Shown: positions 46,511 through 55,551, counted from the first letter of the stretch. The stretch: DNA of 64,000 bases from Ornithinicoccus sp045032955 (GCF_045032955.1 NZ_JBJFZU010000003.1:186001-250000); one strand, 5' to 3'. Translations and numbers: made by a program. Notes: generated from the letters alone by a model not told the origin.

Positions 46511-48006
46511 GCGCGGCGACGAGCCACCGCCGGGAGGTGCGGCTGGTCTACCCGCACCAGCTGCACGCCAGCCAGCTGCAGGTCCCGGCCGGCACCCGGC
46601 TCGTGGTCGTCGAGGACGACCTGCTCTACCGGCAGCTGCCCTTCCACGCGCACTCCCTGGTGCTGCACCGGGCCGCCGTGATGCGCTTCGCCGACCGGGC
46701 CCGGGAGCAGGGGCTGGACGTGGACGTGGTGGAGTCCGACCCGGACCGCACCTCGGGGCAGGCGCTCGTCGCCCTGGTGCAGCGGCTGCGACCGGACCGG
46801 GTGAGCGTCCTCGACGTCACCGACGACTGGCTGGGCCGGGACTGCCGCGCCCAGCTGCACGAGGGCGGCTACGACCTGCGGCGCGAGGACATCCTGGACA
46901 CCCCGGCCTTCCTCACCGGGCGGCGTGAGGCGTGCGAGCAGATCACCGGCGGGCCGGCCCGGATGCAGCACTTCTACGCCTGGCAGCGGCGCCGGCTGGA
47001 CGTCCTGATGGAGGGCGACCAGCCGGTCGGTGGCCGGTGGTCCTTCGACGAGGAGAACCGTCGCAAGCTCCCGCGCGGGCACCCCGTCCCGGAGCCGCGG
47101 CTGGCACCCAGCCGTCGGCACCCGCGGGTCGTCGAGGCCGTCGACTGGGTGGCCGAGCACTTCCCGGACGCACCGGGGGACCCGGCGGCGTTCGGCTGGC
47201 CGACCTCCCCGGGGGAGGCCGACGCGTCGCTGCGCCGGTTCCTGGACGAGCGGTTCACCCAGTTCGGGCCGTACGAGGACGCGATCAGCCGCGAGCACCC
47301 GGTGCTCTTCCACGCGGCACTCACCCCGGCCCTGAACTGCGGGCTCATCGACCCCGACCAGGTGCTCACCCGGGCCCTCGAGGCCGCTGACGAGCACGAC
47401 GTCGACCTGCCGAGCCTCGAAGGCTTCGTCCGGCAGCTGATCGGCTGGCGGGAGTACATGCGCGCCACCTACCTGGTGTGGGGGCGGCAGATGCGGACCA
47501 GCAACGTGCTGGAGCACGGTGCCGCGATGCCCGAGTCATGGTGGACCGGGACGACCGGGCTGGACCCGGTGGACCTGGTGATCCGCCGGGTGCTGGAGCG
47601 TGGTTACGCCCACCACATCGAGCGGCTCATGGTGCTGGGCAACGCGCTGTGCCTGCTGCGGGTGCACCCGGACGAGGTGTACCGGTGGTTCATGAGCCTG
47701 TTCGTGGACGCCTACGACTGGGTGATGGTGCCGAACGTGTACGCGATGAGCCAGTTCGCGGCCGGCGCGGCGATCACCACCAAGCCCTACGTGTCCGGGA
47801 GCAACTACCTGCGGAAGATGTCGGACCTGCCGAGAGGGGACTGGTGCACCGCCTGGGACGGCCTGTACTGGACCTTCGTCGAGGACCACCGCGACGTCTT
47901 CGAGGCCAACCCCCGGTCCGGGATGGCGGTGCGCAGCTGGGACGGGATGGACCCGGAGAAGCAGCGGGCCCATCGGGACGCGGCCGGGCCCTGGCTGGGG
48001 CGATGA
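46507..48006 (+). CDS. Cryptochrome/photolyase-family protein (DPRP / FeS-BCP class), Fe-S loop absent
   Basis: A 499-residue flavoprotein of the deoxyribodipyrimidine-photolyase-related group (PF04244-like, PhrB/CryB class), which repairs (6-4) photoproducts or senses light. It opens RLVYPHQLHASQL, has the GYAHHIERLMVLGN histidine pair and VPNVYAMSQFAAG. The segment that should carry the CxxC...C ligands of the 4Fe-4S cluster reads KMSDLPRGDWCTAWDGLYW: the two CxxC cysteines and about 11 residues are missing, and only one cysteine remains. So the cluster is probably lost. FAD-binding parts look intact. GTG 46507 is fixed by the overlap. Confidence 0.87.
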   Translation: MSAATSHRREVRLVYPHQLHASQLQVPAGTRLVVVEDDLLYRQLPFHAHSLVLHRAAVMRFADRAREQGLDVDVVESDPDRTSGQALVALVQRLRPDRVSVLDVTDDWLGRDCRAQLHEGGYDLRREDILDTPAFLTGRREACEQITGGPARMQHFYAWQRRRLDVLMEGDQPVGGRWSFDEENRRKLPRGHPVPEPRLAPSRRHPRVVEAVDWVAEHFPDAPGDPAAFGWPTSPGEADASLRRFLDERFTQFGPYEDAISREHPVLFHAALTPALNCGLIDPDQVLTRALEAADEHDVDLPSLEGFVRQLIGWREYMRATYLVWGRQMRTSNVLEHGAAMPESWWTGTTGLDPVDLVIRRVLERGYAHHIERLMVLGNALCLLRVHPDEVYRWFMSLFVDAYDWVMVPNVYAMSQFAAGAAITTKPYVSGSNYLRKMSDLPRGDWCTAWDGLYWTFVEDHRDVFEANPRSGMAVRSWDGMDPEKQRAHRDAAGPWLGR

Positions 48007-49316
48007 CGACCTCCCCTCGGTCCGCGGCACTCCCGGACAGCTCTCCCGACGTCGACCTCGACCTGGTGCTCTTCGGGGCCACCGGCTTCGTCGGCCGTCT
48101 GGTCGCCGAGCACCTGGTCGAGCAGGAGGCGCACACCTCCCCACCGCTGCGGATCGGCCTCGCGGGCCGCTCGCGGAGGCGCCTCGAGCAGATCCGGGCC
48201 GCCCTGCCGGAGCGGGCCTCCGGGTGGGAGCTCGTGGTCGCGGACTCCGGTGACGCGGCGTCCCTGGCGGCGCTCGCCGGCCGCGCCCGGGTGGTGGTGA
48301 GCACGGTCGGGCCCTACCTGCGGCACGGCATACCGCTGGTGGAGGCGTGCGTCGCGGCCGGGACGGACTACGTCGACCTCACCGGGGAGGTGCTCTTCGT
48401 CCGGCAGCTGGTCGACCGGTTCCACGAGGCGGCCCGCGGGAGCGGCGCGCGGATCGTGGTCTCGGGCGGCTTCGACTCGGTGCCCTCCGACCTGGCCGTG
48501 CACCTGCTGCACCGGCAGGTGCAGCAGGACGGGGCGGGCGGGCTCACCGACACCACGCTGCGGGTGGGCAGGGTGCGCGGTGGCGTCAGCGGCGGCACGG
48601 TCGACTCGCTGCGCCAGCAGCTGGACCAGGTGCGGGCCGACCCGTCCTTGCGGCGGGTGCTGAGCGACCCCGAGGCGCTGAGCGGGGGCATACCGGGGGC
48701 ACCGGGGCAGCGCGACGTCTGGACGCCCTTCGTCGAGCAGGGGACCGGTGGATGGGTGGCGCCGTTCGTGATGGCGACGTACAACACCCGGGTGGTGCGC
48801 CGCTCGAACGCGTTGCGCGACAGGGCCTACGGCCGCGGGTTCCGCTACCGGGAGGTGGTCCCCACCGGTCGGGGCGTACGTGGCCGGGTGCGGGCGACCG
48901 CGGTCACCGCCGCGCTGGGCGGTCTGGTGGCGGCGATGTCCACCCCAGGGCTGCGGTCGCTGGTGGACCGGCTGCTGCCGACCCCCGGCACCGGCCCCTC
49001 GCCGGAGCGGCGCGCGGCAGGGTTCTTCGAGGTGCGGACCGTCACCCTCGCCGAGGACGGCAGCCGGTATGCCGCGGTGGTCGCCGCGCAGGGCGATCCT
49101 GGGTATGCCGCGACGTCGGTGATGCTGGGTCAGGCCGGGCTCGCGCTGGCGTGCGACGGTGGCCGGCTGTGCGCGGACGGTGGCATCCTCACCCCGGCGG
49201 TCGCGATGGGCGACGTGCTGGTCGAGCGGCTGCGGGCGCAGGGATTCACCCTGACGGTCGGTCGGGTCGACGGCGGCGGGTCGGCTGGGGGCGACGCCGG
49301 TGCGCAGGGCGCCTAG
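48003..49316 (+). CDS. Saccharopine dehydrogenase family / trans-acting enoyl reductase-like protein
   Basis: A 437-residue NAD(P)-binding protein. The N-terminal Rossmann motif VLFGATGFVGRLVAEHL (residues about 22-38) is followed by VVSTVGPYLRHG and ACVAAGTDYVDLTGE, a pattern shared with saccharopine dehydrogenase-like proteins and mycobacterial trans-acting enoyl reductases. In those organisms it works on lipid precursors; the substrate here is unknown. ATG 48003 overlaps the photolyase stop (ATGA). Its TAG stop forms the start of the -10 box of the next gene. Confidence 0.86.
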   Translation: MTTSPRSAALPDSSPDVDLDLVLFGATGFVGRLVAEHLVEQEAHTSPPLRIGLAGRSRRRLEQIRAALPERASGWELVVADSGDAASLAALAGRARVVVSTVGPYLRHGIPLVEACVAAGTDYVDLTGEVLFVRQLVDRFHEAARGSGARIVVSGGFDSVPSDLAVHLLHRQVQQDGAGGLTDTTLRVGRVRGGVSGGTVDSLRQQLDQVRADPSLRRVLSDPEALSGGIPGAPGQRDVWTPFVEQGTGGWVAPFVMATYNTRVVRRSNALRDRAYGRGFRYREVVPTGRGVRGRVRATAVTAALGGLVAAMSTPGLRSLVDRLLPTPGTGPSPERRAAGFFEVRTVTLAEDGSRYAAVVAAQGDPGYAATSVMLGQAGLALACDGGRLCADGGILTPAVAMGDVLVERLRAQGFTLTVGRVDGGGSAGGDAGAQGA

Positions 49317-49319
49317 GTT
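49314..49319 (+). promoter_or_regulatory. Leaderless -10 box (TAGGTT) overlapping the enoyl-reductase stop
   Basis: TAGGTT starts at the TAG stop codon of the upstream gene and precedes ATG 49326 by 6 bases. No upstream ribosome binding site is needed in this layout, although GAGGAC lies in between. Confidence 0.5.
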
Positions 49320-49325
49320 GAGGAC

Positions 49326-49604
49326 ATGAGCAAGGACACGCAGGATCACGTGCAGGACGCCGGGCACGACCACGACCATCAGGACGGGCATGACCACCAG
49401 CACGAGCAGGACCGCCAGCACGAGCAGGAGTCGTCCGGGGGCACCGTGTCCGAGGGAGGGTCCTCGGCGCTGAACGCCGACACCGCGCTCGGCGGCGCGG
49501 ACGCCGTGCCCGAGACGCCGGACGTCAACGACGACATCGAGGACGACCAGGACCTCAACGTGCAGAACCCGGACGCGGACGGGACGACCGAACCCGGACG
49601 CTGA
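49326..49604 (+). CDS. Hypothetical small acidic His/Asp-rich protein
   Basis: A 92-residue, intrinsically disordered-looking protein. The N-terminal half has a dense run of His, Asp and Gln (HDHDHQDGHDHQHEQ), a possible metal-binding region, and the C-terminal half is acidic (ETPDVNDDIEDDQDLNV). I recognise no domain. Codon usage matches the neighbours and a leaderless box precedes it, so it is probably real. Role unknown. Confidence 0.7.
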   Translation: MSKDTQDHVQDAGHDHDHQDGHDHQHEQDRQHEQESSGGTVSEGGSSALNADTALGGADAVPETPDVNDDIEDDQDLNVQNPDADGTTEPGR

Positions 49605-49613
49605 CCTCGGGGG

Positions 49614-50840
49614 CTAGACGAAGCCCTTGAGGAGCCGGTGGCGGTAGACCTGCGGCTCGAGGTAGCGGTCGAAGAACCAGACGAAGGGGTTGGGGCGGGT
49701 GAGGTCGACCAGCGGCAGGGAGCCGGTCGGACGGCCCGCCCGGTCGAACTCGGCGATCAGCGCCGACCGTGCCTCGACGGTGACCGGCACCACCGTGTAG
49801 CCGTCGTACGCACCCAAGGGGCGACCCAGCCTGGCCGCCACGATGTTGTCGCCGAGCACCTTGACCTGCGTGCGCAGCGCCCCGCCGGAGGGCCGGGTCT
49901 GCAGGGCGGCGGCGTCCCCGATGCCCCAGACGTCGTCGAAGCGGCGGTGCCGCAGGGTGCCCGGGTCCACGTCGACCAGGCCGGTTCCGGGCTGCGCGAG
50001 CCCGCTCTCGGCGAGCCACGGGTCGGGACGGTGTACGGGGACCAGGTGCGCCATCGTGACGTCGTCGATGCGGGTGCTGCCGGTGGGGCCGGCGAGGGTC
50101 ACCGAGCGGGTGGCGGTGTCGACCTCGGCCAGCGTGCTGGAGGTGTGCAGCTCGACGCCGTAGCGGTCCAGGTACGGCTGCAGACGACGGTCCACGAAGG
50201 GCAGGCCGAGGACGGTCGGCGTGGGGACGGCCAGCACCACCCGGATCGCGTCCAGGACACCCTCGCGGCGCCAGTGGTCGCAGGCGAGGAAGAGCGGCTT
50301 GAGGGCGGACCCGCCGCAGGGAGCCGGCTCCGGGGGGACGGTGAAGACGACGGTGCCGGAGCGGGTCGCCCGCACCAGCGGCCACAGGCGGGTCGCGGTG
50401 TCGGGGGTGAAGGTATGCGTGGCCCACCCGGCGTGCAGGGCGGCCTCCAGCCCCGGGGTGGCCGCGAGGTCGGGCCGCAGCCCGGGCGCGAGCACCAGGT
50501 CCCGGTAGCCCAATCGGCGGCCGGTGTCGGTCGTCACGATGCGCGCGCCGGGATCCACCGCGACGGCGGCGCCGAGGTGGTGGGTGACACCGGTGGAGAG
50601 GGCCTGGGACATGGTGAGGGTGAGCTCGTCCCGCCTCGCCTGCCCACCGCCGACGTAGTTGAGGAGCGGTCGGTAGCGGTGCATCGAGCGCGGCTCCAGG
50701 ACGGCCACGTCGCGACACCCGAGGCGGCGCACCCGGCCGGCGGCCGAGACACCCCCGTTCCCGCCCCCGACGACGAGGACGTCGTGGGAGACCACGCCGC
50801 GGGAGGTCACGTCGTGCGAGGCGTCCGCCCGCTCCGGCAT
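49614..50840 (-). CDS. FAD/NAD(P)-dependent oxidoreductase, sulfide:quinone reductase-like
   Basis: A 408-residue flavoprotein. The FAD loop VLVVGGGNGGVSAAGRV is at about residues 21-37, PLLNYVGGGQARRDEL and LAPGLRPDL follow, and GIGDAAALQ binds the second dinucleotide face. PAPCGGSALKPLFLACDHW resembles the SQR segment around a redox cysteine. I see no partner cysteine near the C terminus, so true sulfide oxidation is uncertain. It is coupled to the F420-type protein upstream by a TGATG overlap (50838-50842). The same frame stays open far upstream, but those residues belong to other genes read out of frame. Confidence 0.86.
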   Translation of the reverse strand: MPERADASHDVTSRGVVSHDVLVVGGGNGGVSAAGRVRRLGCRDVAVLEPRSMHRYRPLLNYVGGGQARRDELTLTMSQALSTGVTHHLGAAVAVDPGARIVTTDTGRRLGYRDLVLAPGLRPDLAATPGLEAALHAGWATHTFTPDTATRLWPLVRATRSGTVVFTVPPEPAPCGGSALKPLFLACDHWRREGVLDAIRVVLAVPTPTVLGLPFVDRRLQPYLDRYGVELHTSSTLAEVDTATRSVTLAGPTGSTRIDDVTMAHLVPVHRPDPWLAESGLAQPGTGLVDVDPGTLRHRRFDDVWGIGDAAALQTRPSGGALRTQVKVLGDNIVAARLGRPLGAYDGYTVVPVTVEARSALIAEFDRAGRPTGSLPLVDLTRPNPFVWFFDRYLEPQVYRHRLLKGFV

Positions 50841-51307
50841 CAGCCCTCGGCCAGCCGCGGCGGGAAGCCGCCGGTCGCGACGGGGGACCAGCGCGTCGGG
50901 GTGACCCGCAGCAGCGACTTGCCCTGGCTGCGCATGGCGTCCCGGTACTCGTCCCAGTCCGGGTGCTCGCCGGAGATGCAGCGGAAGTAGTCGACCAGCG
51001 GCTCGACCGCGTCCTCGCCGTCCAGCACCTCGCAGGTGCCGTCGACCTGGACCCAGGCGTCGTTGAACCGGTCGGAGAGGACCAGCACGCTGACGCGGGC
51101 GTCCCGCCGGGCGTTGTGGGTCTTGGCCCGCTCCGGGTAGGTGGAGATCACCAGCCGACCGTCCTGGTCGACCCCACCGGTCACCGGTGAGGCCTGGGGG
51201 AGCCCGTCCTGACGGAGGGTGATGAGGACCATGTCGTGCCGGGGACGGACGAACTCGAGGAGCTCCTCGGTGTCGACGGTCGTGGTGGTTGCGACGGTGC
51301 GTGCCAT
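50840..51307 (-). CDS. PPOX-class F420-dependent oxidoreductase (split beta-barrel flavoprotein)
   Basis: A 155-residue protein with the FMN/F420 split-barrel fold. MVLITLRQDGLPQASPVTGG (about residues 27-46), STYPERAKTHNARRDARVSVLV and the C-terminal LRVTPTRWSPVATGGFPPRL are characteristic of F420-type PPOX proteins. These reduce or sequester coenzyme F420-linked substrates. ATG 51307 was chosen by family length; CAGACT, 6 bases upstream, may be a leaderless -10. Confidence 0.9.
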   Translation of the reverse strand: MARTVATTTTVDTEELLEFVRPRHDMVLITLRQDGLPQASPVTGGVDQDGRLVISTYPERAKTHNARRDARVSVLVLSDRFNDAWVQVDGTCEVLDGEDAVEPLVDYFRCISGEHPDWDEYRDAMRSQGKSLLRVTPTRWSPVATGGFPPRLAEG

Positions 51308-51357
51308 GAGGACAGTCTGCCGGTTCGGCACGTGGATCTCGTGCCGAGAGGTCTCGC

Positions 51358-53282
51358 TCAGAACGGTGGCGGGTCGTCGACGTCGGGACGGGGCTCCGGC
51401 GCCGGGTCCCGATCCGGGTCCGGGTCCGGGTCGGGAATCTCTCCCTCGGGTAGCCGGAGGAGGCCGAGGAGGCGCGCAGGGGAGGCCTGGTCGTCCCGCG
51501 GGCCCGGGAGCACCTGCCCGTCACGGCTCCGGTGCGACAGCCTGATCCATCCGGTGCACGCCTCGTCGTGGTCGGTGGCACCGTGCAGGTCGTCGGAATC
51601 GGTGAGCAGGCCGTGTGGGCCCCGGTGGGCCAGTGCCGCGTAGAGGGTCCGGCAGGCGAGGTCGAGCTCGGCGTCGGCGGTGGATGTGGGGGTGGAATCG
51701 GGGGTGGAATCGGTGGTGGAATCGGTGGTGGAGGCGGTGGCGACCGCTCGACGGAGGTACTGGCGGTAGTCGTGGCACCGCGTGCTGGTGACCTGGCCGA
51801 GCAGGGTCTCCCAGGTGACGTCCCGGTTCGGGGCGAGCTCGCTGGACCACCATCCCTCGGTCTTGAACTGATGGTGGGCGACGTCCTTGAGCGACAGGTT
51901 CCGCTCGCTGGTCGGCCCACCCGCACCCCATGCCGTCTCGTGGTCGATCTCGCAGCGGGCAGGCTCGTCCGTCGTCCCGGGGCTCGGGAGTGCACGTCGG
52001 CGGCGACGATCTGACGCCGCATCGCCGCGTCGGGCCGGTAGCCGGCGATCGATCGTTCGACCAGGCGCCCGTCGGCCGGGTCGACGAGGATCCGCGACAG
52101 GGTCGTCCCCGGTGTCAGGGCCAGCTCTCGCGCGTGACCCGGCGTGAGGAACGTCGGGACGGCCCCCAGGACCTCGGCGGTGCCGCCCACGACGAGGCGC
52201 GGGTCCGCCGCGGTGCCGTCCCGGCAGCGGTGGCAGGACGGCGTACCGGCGACGGCGTCCCAGGGGACGACCACCTGGAGGTGCGCCGCAGGCTGGGCGG
52301 TGACGACCTGGGCGATCGTCGCGGCGTCGGCGGGGGTGACCAGGTCGTCCTCGCCCAGGTCGGGCAGAGGGAGTCGTCCGTGCAGCAGCAGGGTCTGGGC
52401 CACGTCGCTGCGCAGCTGGGGCAGTGTGCGAGGGTCCCCACCCTTGCGCAGCGTCCGGGCGCACCGGTCCAGCCTGGTGGAGATGGCTGCCAGCGAAGTC
52501 ACCGGGCCGTTGACGAAGAGGGTCGCGGTGGAGCCGTCATCCACCCGGAGGGAGGCGCTCCGCCGCTCGCGGGCGAGGCGACGTCGTTCGCGCTCGGCCA
52601 CGACATCCGTGCCCTCCACCCTGACCGCCTCCCGCTCCAGAGCCGCCCAGTAGTGGGCGGACGACCAGGGGTGGTCGCGCACGGTGCCGTCCGGCCCGAG
52701 CCGTTCGGCGACCACGGTGGCGGCGTCGGTGCCGAACAACCCCTCGGCGACCTGGCCGGCCTCGTCGGCGGGGAGCCGCCCGCAACGGTCCCAGAAGCCC
52801 TGGACGTGACCCCAGGTGATGGTGCCGCGCCGCAGCGCGCCCTCGACCTGGTCCCGCACCGGCACGGGGGAGCAGGCGACTCCGACGAGCTGCCGGGCCT
52901 CCTTCACCCCGACGCCGAGAGCGACCTCCAGCTCCGCGCACGTCAACCGCTTGGCCTCGGCCCGCCACCTGCGCCGTTGCCCGGCGGTCAGCTCCTCGAC
53001 GTCACTGAAGCCCTTGTCCCGCAGCAGCTCGTCCCCGACGGTCGCCACCAGCGCGCGGGTCGACACGAGCAGGTCGGCCTCGATCGCGGACCGGGCCGCC
53101 GCCAGACCTGTGATGCGGTCGAGGACCTTCTGTTCGGGTTCGGGTTCGGGTGCGGGCTCAGCGACAGCGGACAGCCCCACGAGCACCAGGTGGCGAGGCC
53201 TCTCGACGTCGACCGCCGACGCCGCAGCGGCATACCAGCGCAGCACCTGCTCCACCGGTGACGCGAACTCCTGGTGCGACAT
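51358..53282 (-). pseudogene. DUF222 / HNH endonuclease domain protein, disrupted by a frameshift at the zinc motif
   Basis: A 13E12-like DUF222 protein runs in frame from ATG 53282 for about 435 residues to ADVHSRAP. The HNH-like tail (ARCEIDHETAWGAGG, SLKDVAHHQFKTEGWW) continues in another frame to 51358. The join is at about 51975-51983, where the usual cysteine pair CRFPGC should be; those residues are absent, consistent with a net out-of-frame loss. The expected extent, about 16 nt, is inferred from the commonest form of the motif. The upstream frame stays open into the SQR-like gene, so naive annotation can invent a 1223-residue fusion. Sequencing error is possible. Confidence 0.82.
51676..51740 (-). 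repeat. 12-base tandem repeats in the HNH tail
   Basis: Imperfect copies of a 12-base unit (gtggaatcggtg) encode a Ser/Thr/Asp/Pro-rich tail (TTDSTTDSTPDSTPTST). Low complexity; probably a flexible linker. Confidence 0.6.
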
Positions 53283-53297
53283 GTCCTCACCCCCTCC

Positions 53298-53317
53298 GGC
53301 CAGCTTCCGTGCTGGCC
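53298..53317 (-). terminator. Perfect 7-bp hairpin upstream of the DUF222 gene
   Basis: GGCCAGC (53298-53304), a 6-base loop, and GCTGGCC (53311-53317) lie in the 136-base gap between the DUF998 gene and the DUF222 start on the minus strand. It could terminate DUF998 transcription or sit in the DUF222 leader. Nothing else stands out in this gap. Confidence 0.4.
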
Positions 53318-53418
53318 CCCGCCCTGGGTCGTGCTTCCCTCCCGCAGATCCGGGAGCGACCTTCACTGGGTCCAGCGTAGAACAGGCGTACGACATACCG
53401 GGGTGGGACGGTGGGCGG

Positions 53419-54021
53419 TCAGGGGACCGAGACCATCAGGAGCACTGCCGCGAGCCAGGACCACCCGAGGATGATCACCGCCCGTTGCAGGAGCCCGGCA
53501 CGCGGTGAGTCCTTCTCCCAGGCTTCCCCGAACGCCACGACACCGAGGGCGAGCAGCACGGCCACGATCACGGACACCCCCCGCCACCCGGGCGAGGGCA
53601 GGACGAACGCCGCGACGAGCGCGGCGGCGGGCAGTGCGGTGAAGACGAGCGCCCCCGCCGCGTCGTGGGCCCGGTGCCGAGCAGAGGTCTGCGTCGGGGT
53701 GCCGTCGGCAGCGCCCGGTGGGTAGCCGCGCATGGGGTCCATCGGGAGCAGCCCCGACGCCACCAACGACAGGCCGAACGCAGCGACGAGCACGGCCAGC
53801 AGCAGGCTGCCCGAACCGTGGGCCAGGGGTACGGCGCTCGCGGACACCGTGGTGCCGCAGACCAGGAAGTTCGCGGTCTGCAGCCGACCCCTCGGGCCGA
53901 GGGCGAGCGCGCTCACCGGATGCCGCATCGGGGCATACCCCGGTCGGGTTGCGCCGTCGACCAGGAAGGTGACCACGAACGCGATCAGCCCGAGCGCACC
54001 GAGCCGCAGCAGGACGGTCAT
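53419..54021 (-). CDS. DUF998 membrane protein
   Basis: A 200-residue integral membrane protein with about six spans. It opens with a leader span (LGALGLIAFVVTFLVDGATRPGY) and the conserved RHPVSALALGPRGRLQTANF, then GLLPMDPMRGYPPG, the DUF998 pattern. Function unknown. The next minus-strand gene, an ABC-2 permease, ends 31 bases upstream, so both may be transcribed together. Confidence 0.85.
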   Translation of the reverse strand: MTVLLRLGALGLIAFVVTFLVDGATRPGYAPMRHPVSALALGPRGRLQTANFLVCGTTVSASAVPLAHGSGSLLLAVLVAAFGLSLVASGLLPMDPMRGYPPGAADGTPTQTSARHRAHDAAGALVFTALPAAALVAAFVLPSPGWRGVSVIVAVLLALGVVAFGEAWEKDSPRAGLLQRAVIILGWSWLAAVLLMVSVP

Positions 54022-54052
54022 CGCTCCGTGCCTCCCCGGGCCATCCCTGGTC

Positions 54053-54817
54053 CTACTCCCACCGGAACAGCACTCCGGCGACCACGGCCCCGAGCACCGT
54101 CGTCACCGACAGCGTCACCCAGTGCGACAGCTGCACCGGAGTGCCGGCCCATGCCGCGGCGATGGCCTCGACGGCGGCACCGAAGGGCAGCAGCGCACCG
54201 ATCTGCGCCACCGGGTCGGGGAGCGCCTGCATCCCCCCGAACATCCCGCCGAGCGCGGCCAGCGTGAAGAAGACCAGGAGCGAGATCGCCACGGCGGAGT
54301 TGGGTGTGGGGGCGACCGCGGCGACGACCATGCCCACGCCGTACATCGCCAGGGCCGCGAGCACCGTGACGCCGAGCGCGGTCGCGACGTGGACCGGTGG
54401 GTTGGCGCCCATCAGGAGGAAGGCGACCGCCAGGGCGAACCCGATGCCCAGGGCGGCCTGGATGATGCTCACCACCACCTGCGCCCCCAGGACCATGGCC
54501 GGGGACGCGGGGGTGACGGCCATCCGGCGCAGGATGCCGGAGCGCCGGTAGTAGGCGAGGAAGCTGGGCATGTTCAGGATGCCGATCAGCGACAGGATGA
54601 TGACCAGCACGAGCGGCAGCACGTAGAGGTCGAAGGCCGTCCTGCCGTGCCGGATCACGGTTCCACCGGCCGAGCCGCTGGTGAGCAGGATCATCAGCGG
54701 GAGCGCGAACGGGACGATCAGCCCCGCGGTGTCCCGGATCACCATCCGCGCCTCGCACCCCACCAGCGTCGTCATCGACCGCCACCCCGGCCGGTATGCC
54801 CTGACGTCGGTGCTCAT
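54053..54817 (-). CDS. ABC-2 type transporter permease
   Basis: A 254-residue inner-membrane exporter permease with six spans. LVGCEARMVIRDTAGLI near the N terminus and a C-terminal LPFGAAVEAIAAAWAG are typical of the ABC-2 family. It pairs with the ATPase gene whose stop overlaps its ATG (54814-54817). Substrate unknown; the neighbouring two-component system suggests antibiotic or lipid stress export in the manner of BceAB/YxdLM-like or DesK-linked modules. Confidence 0.9.
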   Translation of the reverse strand: MSTDVRAYRPGWRSMTTLVGCEARMVIRDTAGLIVPFALPLMILLTSGSAGGTVIRHGRTAFDLYVLPLVLVIILSLIGILNMPSFLAYYRRSGILRRMAVTPASPAMVLGAQVVVSIIQAALGIGFALAVAFLLMGANPPVHVATALGVTVLAALAMYGVGMVVAAVAPTPNSAVAISLLVFFTLAALGGMFGGMQALPDPVAQIGALLPFGAAVEAIAAAWAGTPVQLSHWVTLSVTTVLGAVVAGVLFRWE

Positions 54818-55551
54818 CCCGCCTCCTCCGGCTCGGTGCCCGTGACCCGGACGAAGGCCTCCTCCAGGGAGGTGCCCCCGAAGCGCTCCCGCAGACCCGC
54901 CGCGGTGCCCAGGTAGGCGACGCGACCGGCGTCCACCAGGACGATCCGGTGGCAGAGCCGCTCCACCTCCTCCATCGCGTGGCTCACCAGGAGCACGCTC
55001 ACGCCCTCGGCCTGCAAGGTCTGCACCGTGCCCCACATCCGTCGGCGCGCCTTCGGGTCCAACCCGGTCGTGAGCTCGTCCAGGATCACCACCCTGGGTC
55101 GCCCGACCAGGGCCAGTGCCACGGAGAGCCGTTGCTGCTGACCACCGGAGAGCCGCTCGAACCGGGTCCGGCGCTGCTCGGTGAGCTGGACGAGGTCGAG
55201 CAGCTCGTCGGCGGGTCGGGGGTCGGGGTAGAAGGTGCGGTACAGGTCGACCAGCTCGGACACGCGCAGGGAACCGTGCAGGTGCGACTCCTGCAGCTGG
55301 ACCCCGAGCACCTGCCGGACCCTGGCCCGGTCGGTCCGCGGCTCCAGGCCGAGGACCCGGACGGTGCCCCGGTCCGGCGCGCGCAGGCCGGCGACCATCT
55401 CCACGGAGGTCGTCTTCCCGGCGCCGTTCGTGCCGAGCACCCCGACCGTCTCGCCCACCTCGACCCGGAGGCTGAAGTCAACCACCGCCGCGGTCCCGCC
55501 GTAGCTCTTGGCCAGTCCCTCGGCGAGGACGGCCGGTTCGTCGCGTCTCAT
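54814..55551 (-). CDS. ABC transporter ATP-binding protein
   Basis: A 245-residue exporter ATPase. Walker A GTNGAGKTT, signature LSGGQQQRLS, Walker B VVILDELTTGLD and switch VLLVSHAMEEV are intact. A C-terminal GGTSLEEAFVRVTG matches a DUF4162-like tail. ATG 55551 is preceded by TAGCGT (55564-55559, minus strand) 7 bases upstream, giving a leaderless transcript. It is divergent from the histidine kinase and shares a 15-base inverted repeat with its 5' region. Confidence 0.93.
   Translation of the reverse strand: MRRDEPAVLAEGLAKSYGGTAAVVDFSLRVEVGETVGVLGTNGAGKTTSVEMVAGLRAPDRGTVRVLGLEPRTDRARVRQVLGVQLQESHLHGSLRVSELVDLYRTFYPDPRPADELLDLVQLTEQRRTRFERLSGGQQQRLSVALALVGRPRVVILDELTTGLDPKARRRMWGTVQTLQAEGVSVLLVSHAMEEVERLCHRIVLVDAGRVAYLGTAAGLRERFGGTSLEEAFVRVTGTEPEEAG

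Noticed and set aside
49614..53396. A single 1260-residue open frame on the minus strand that looks like a DUF222-SQR fusion.
   Set aside because: The middle is out of frame with the HNH tail and with the F420-type protein. The SQR and DUF222 parts are separate genes that happen to share a frame after the indel.
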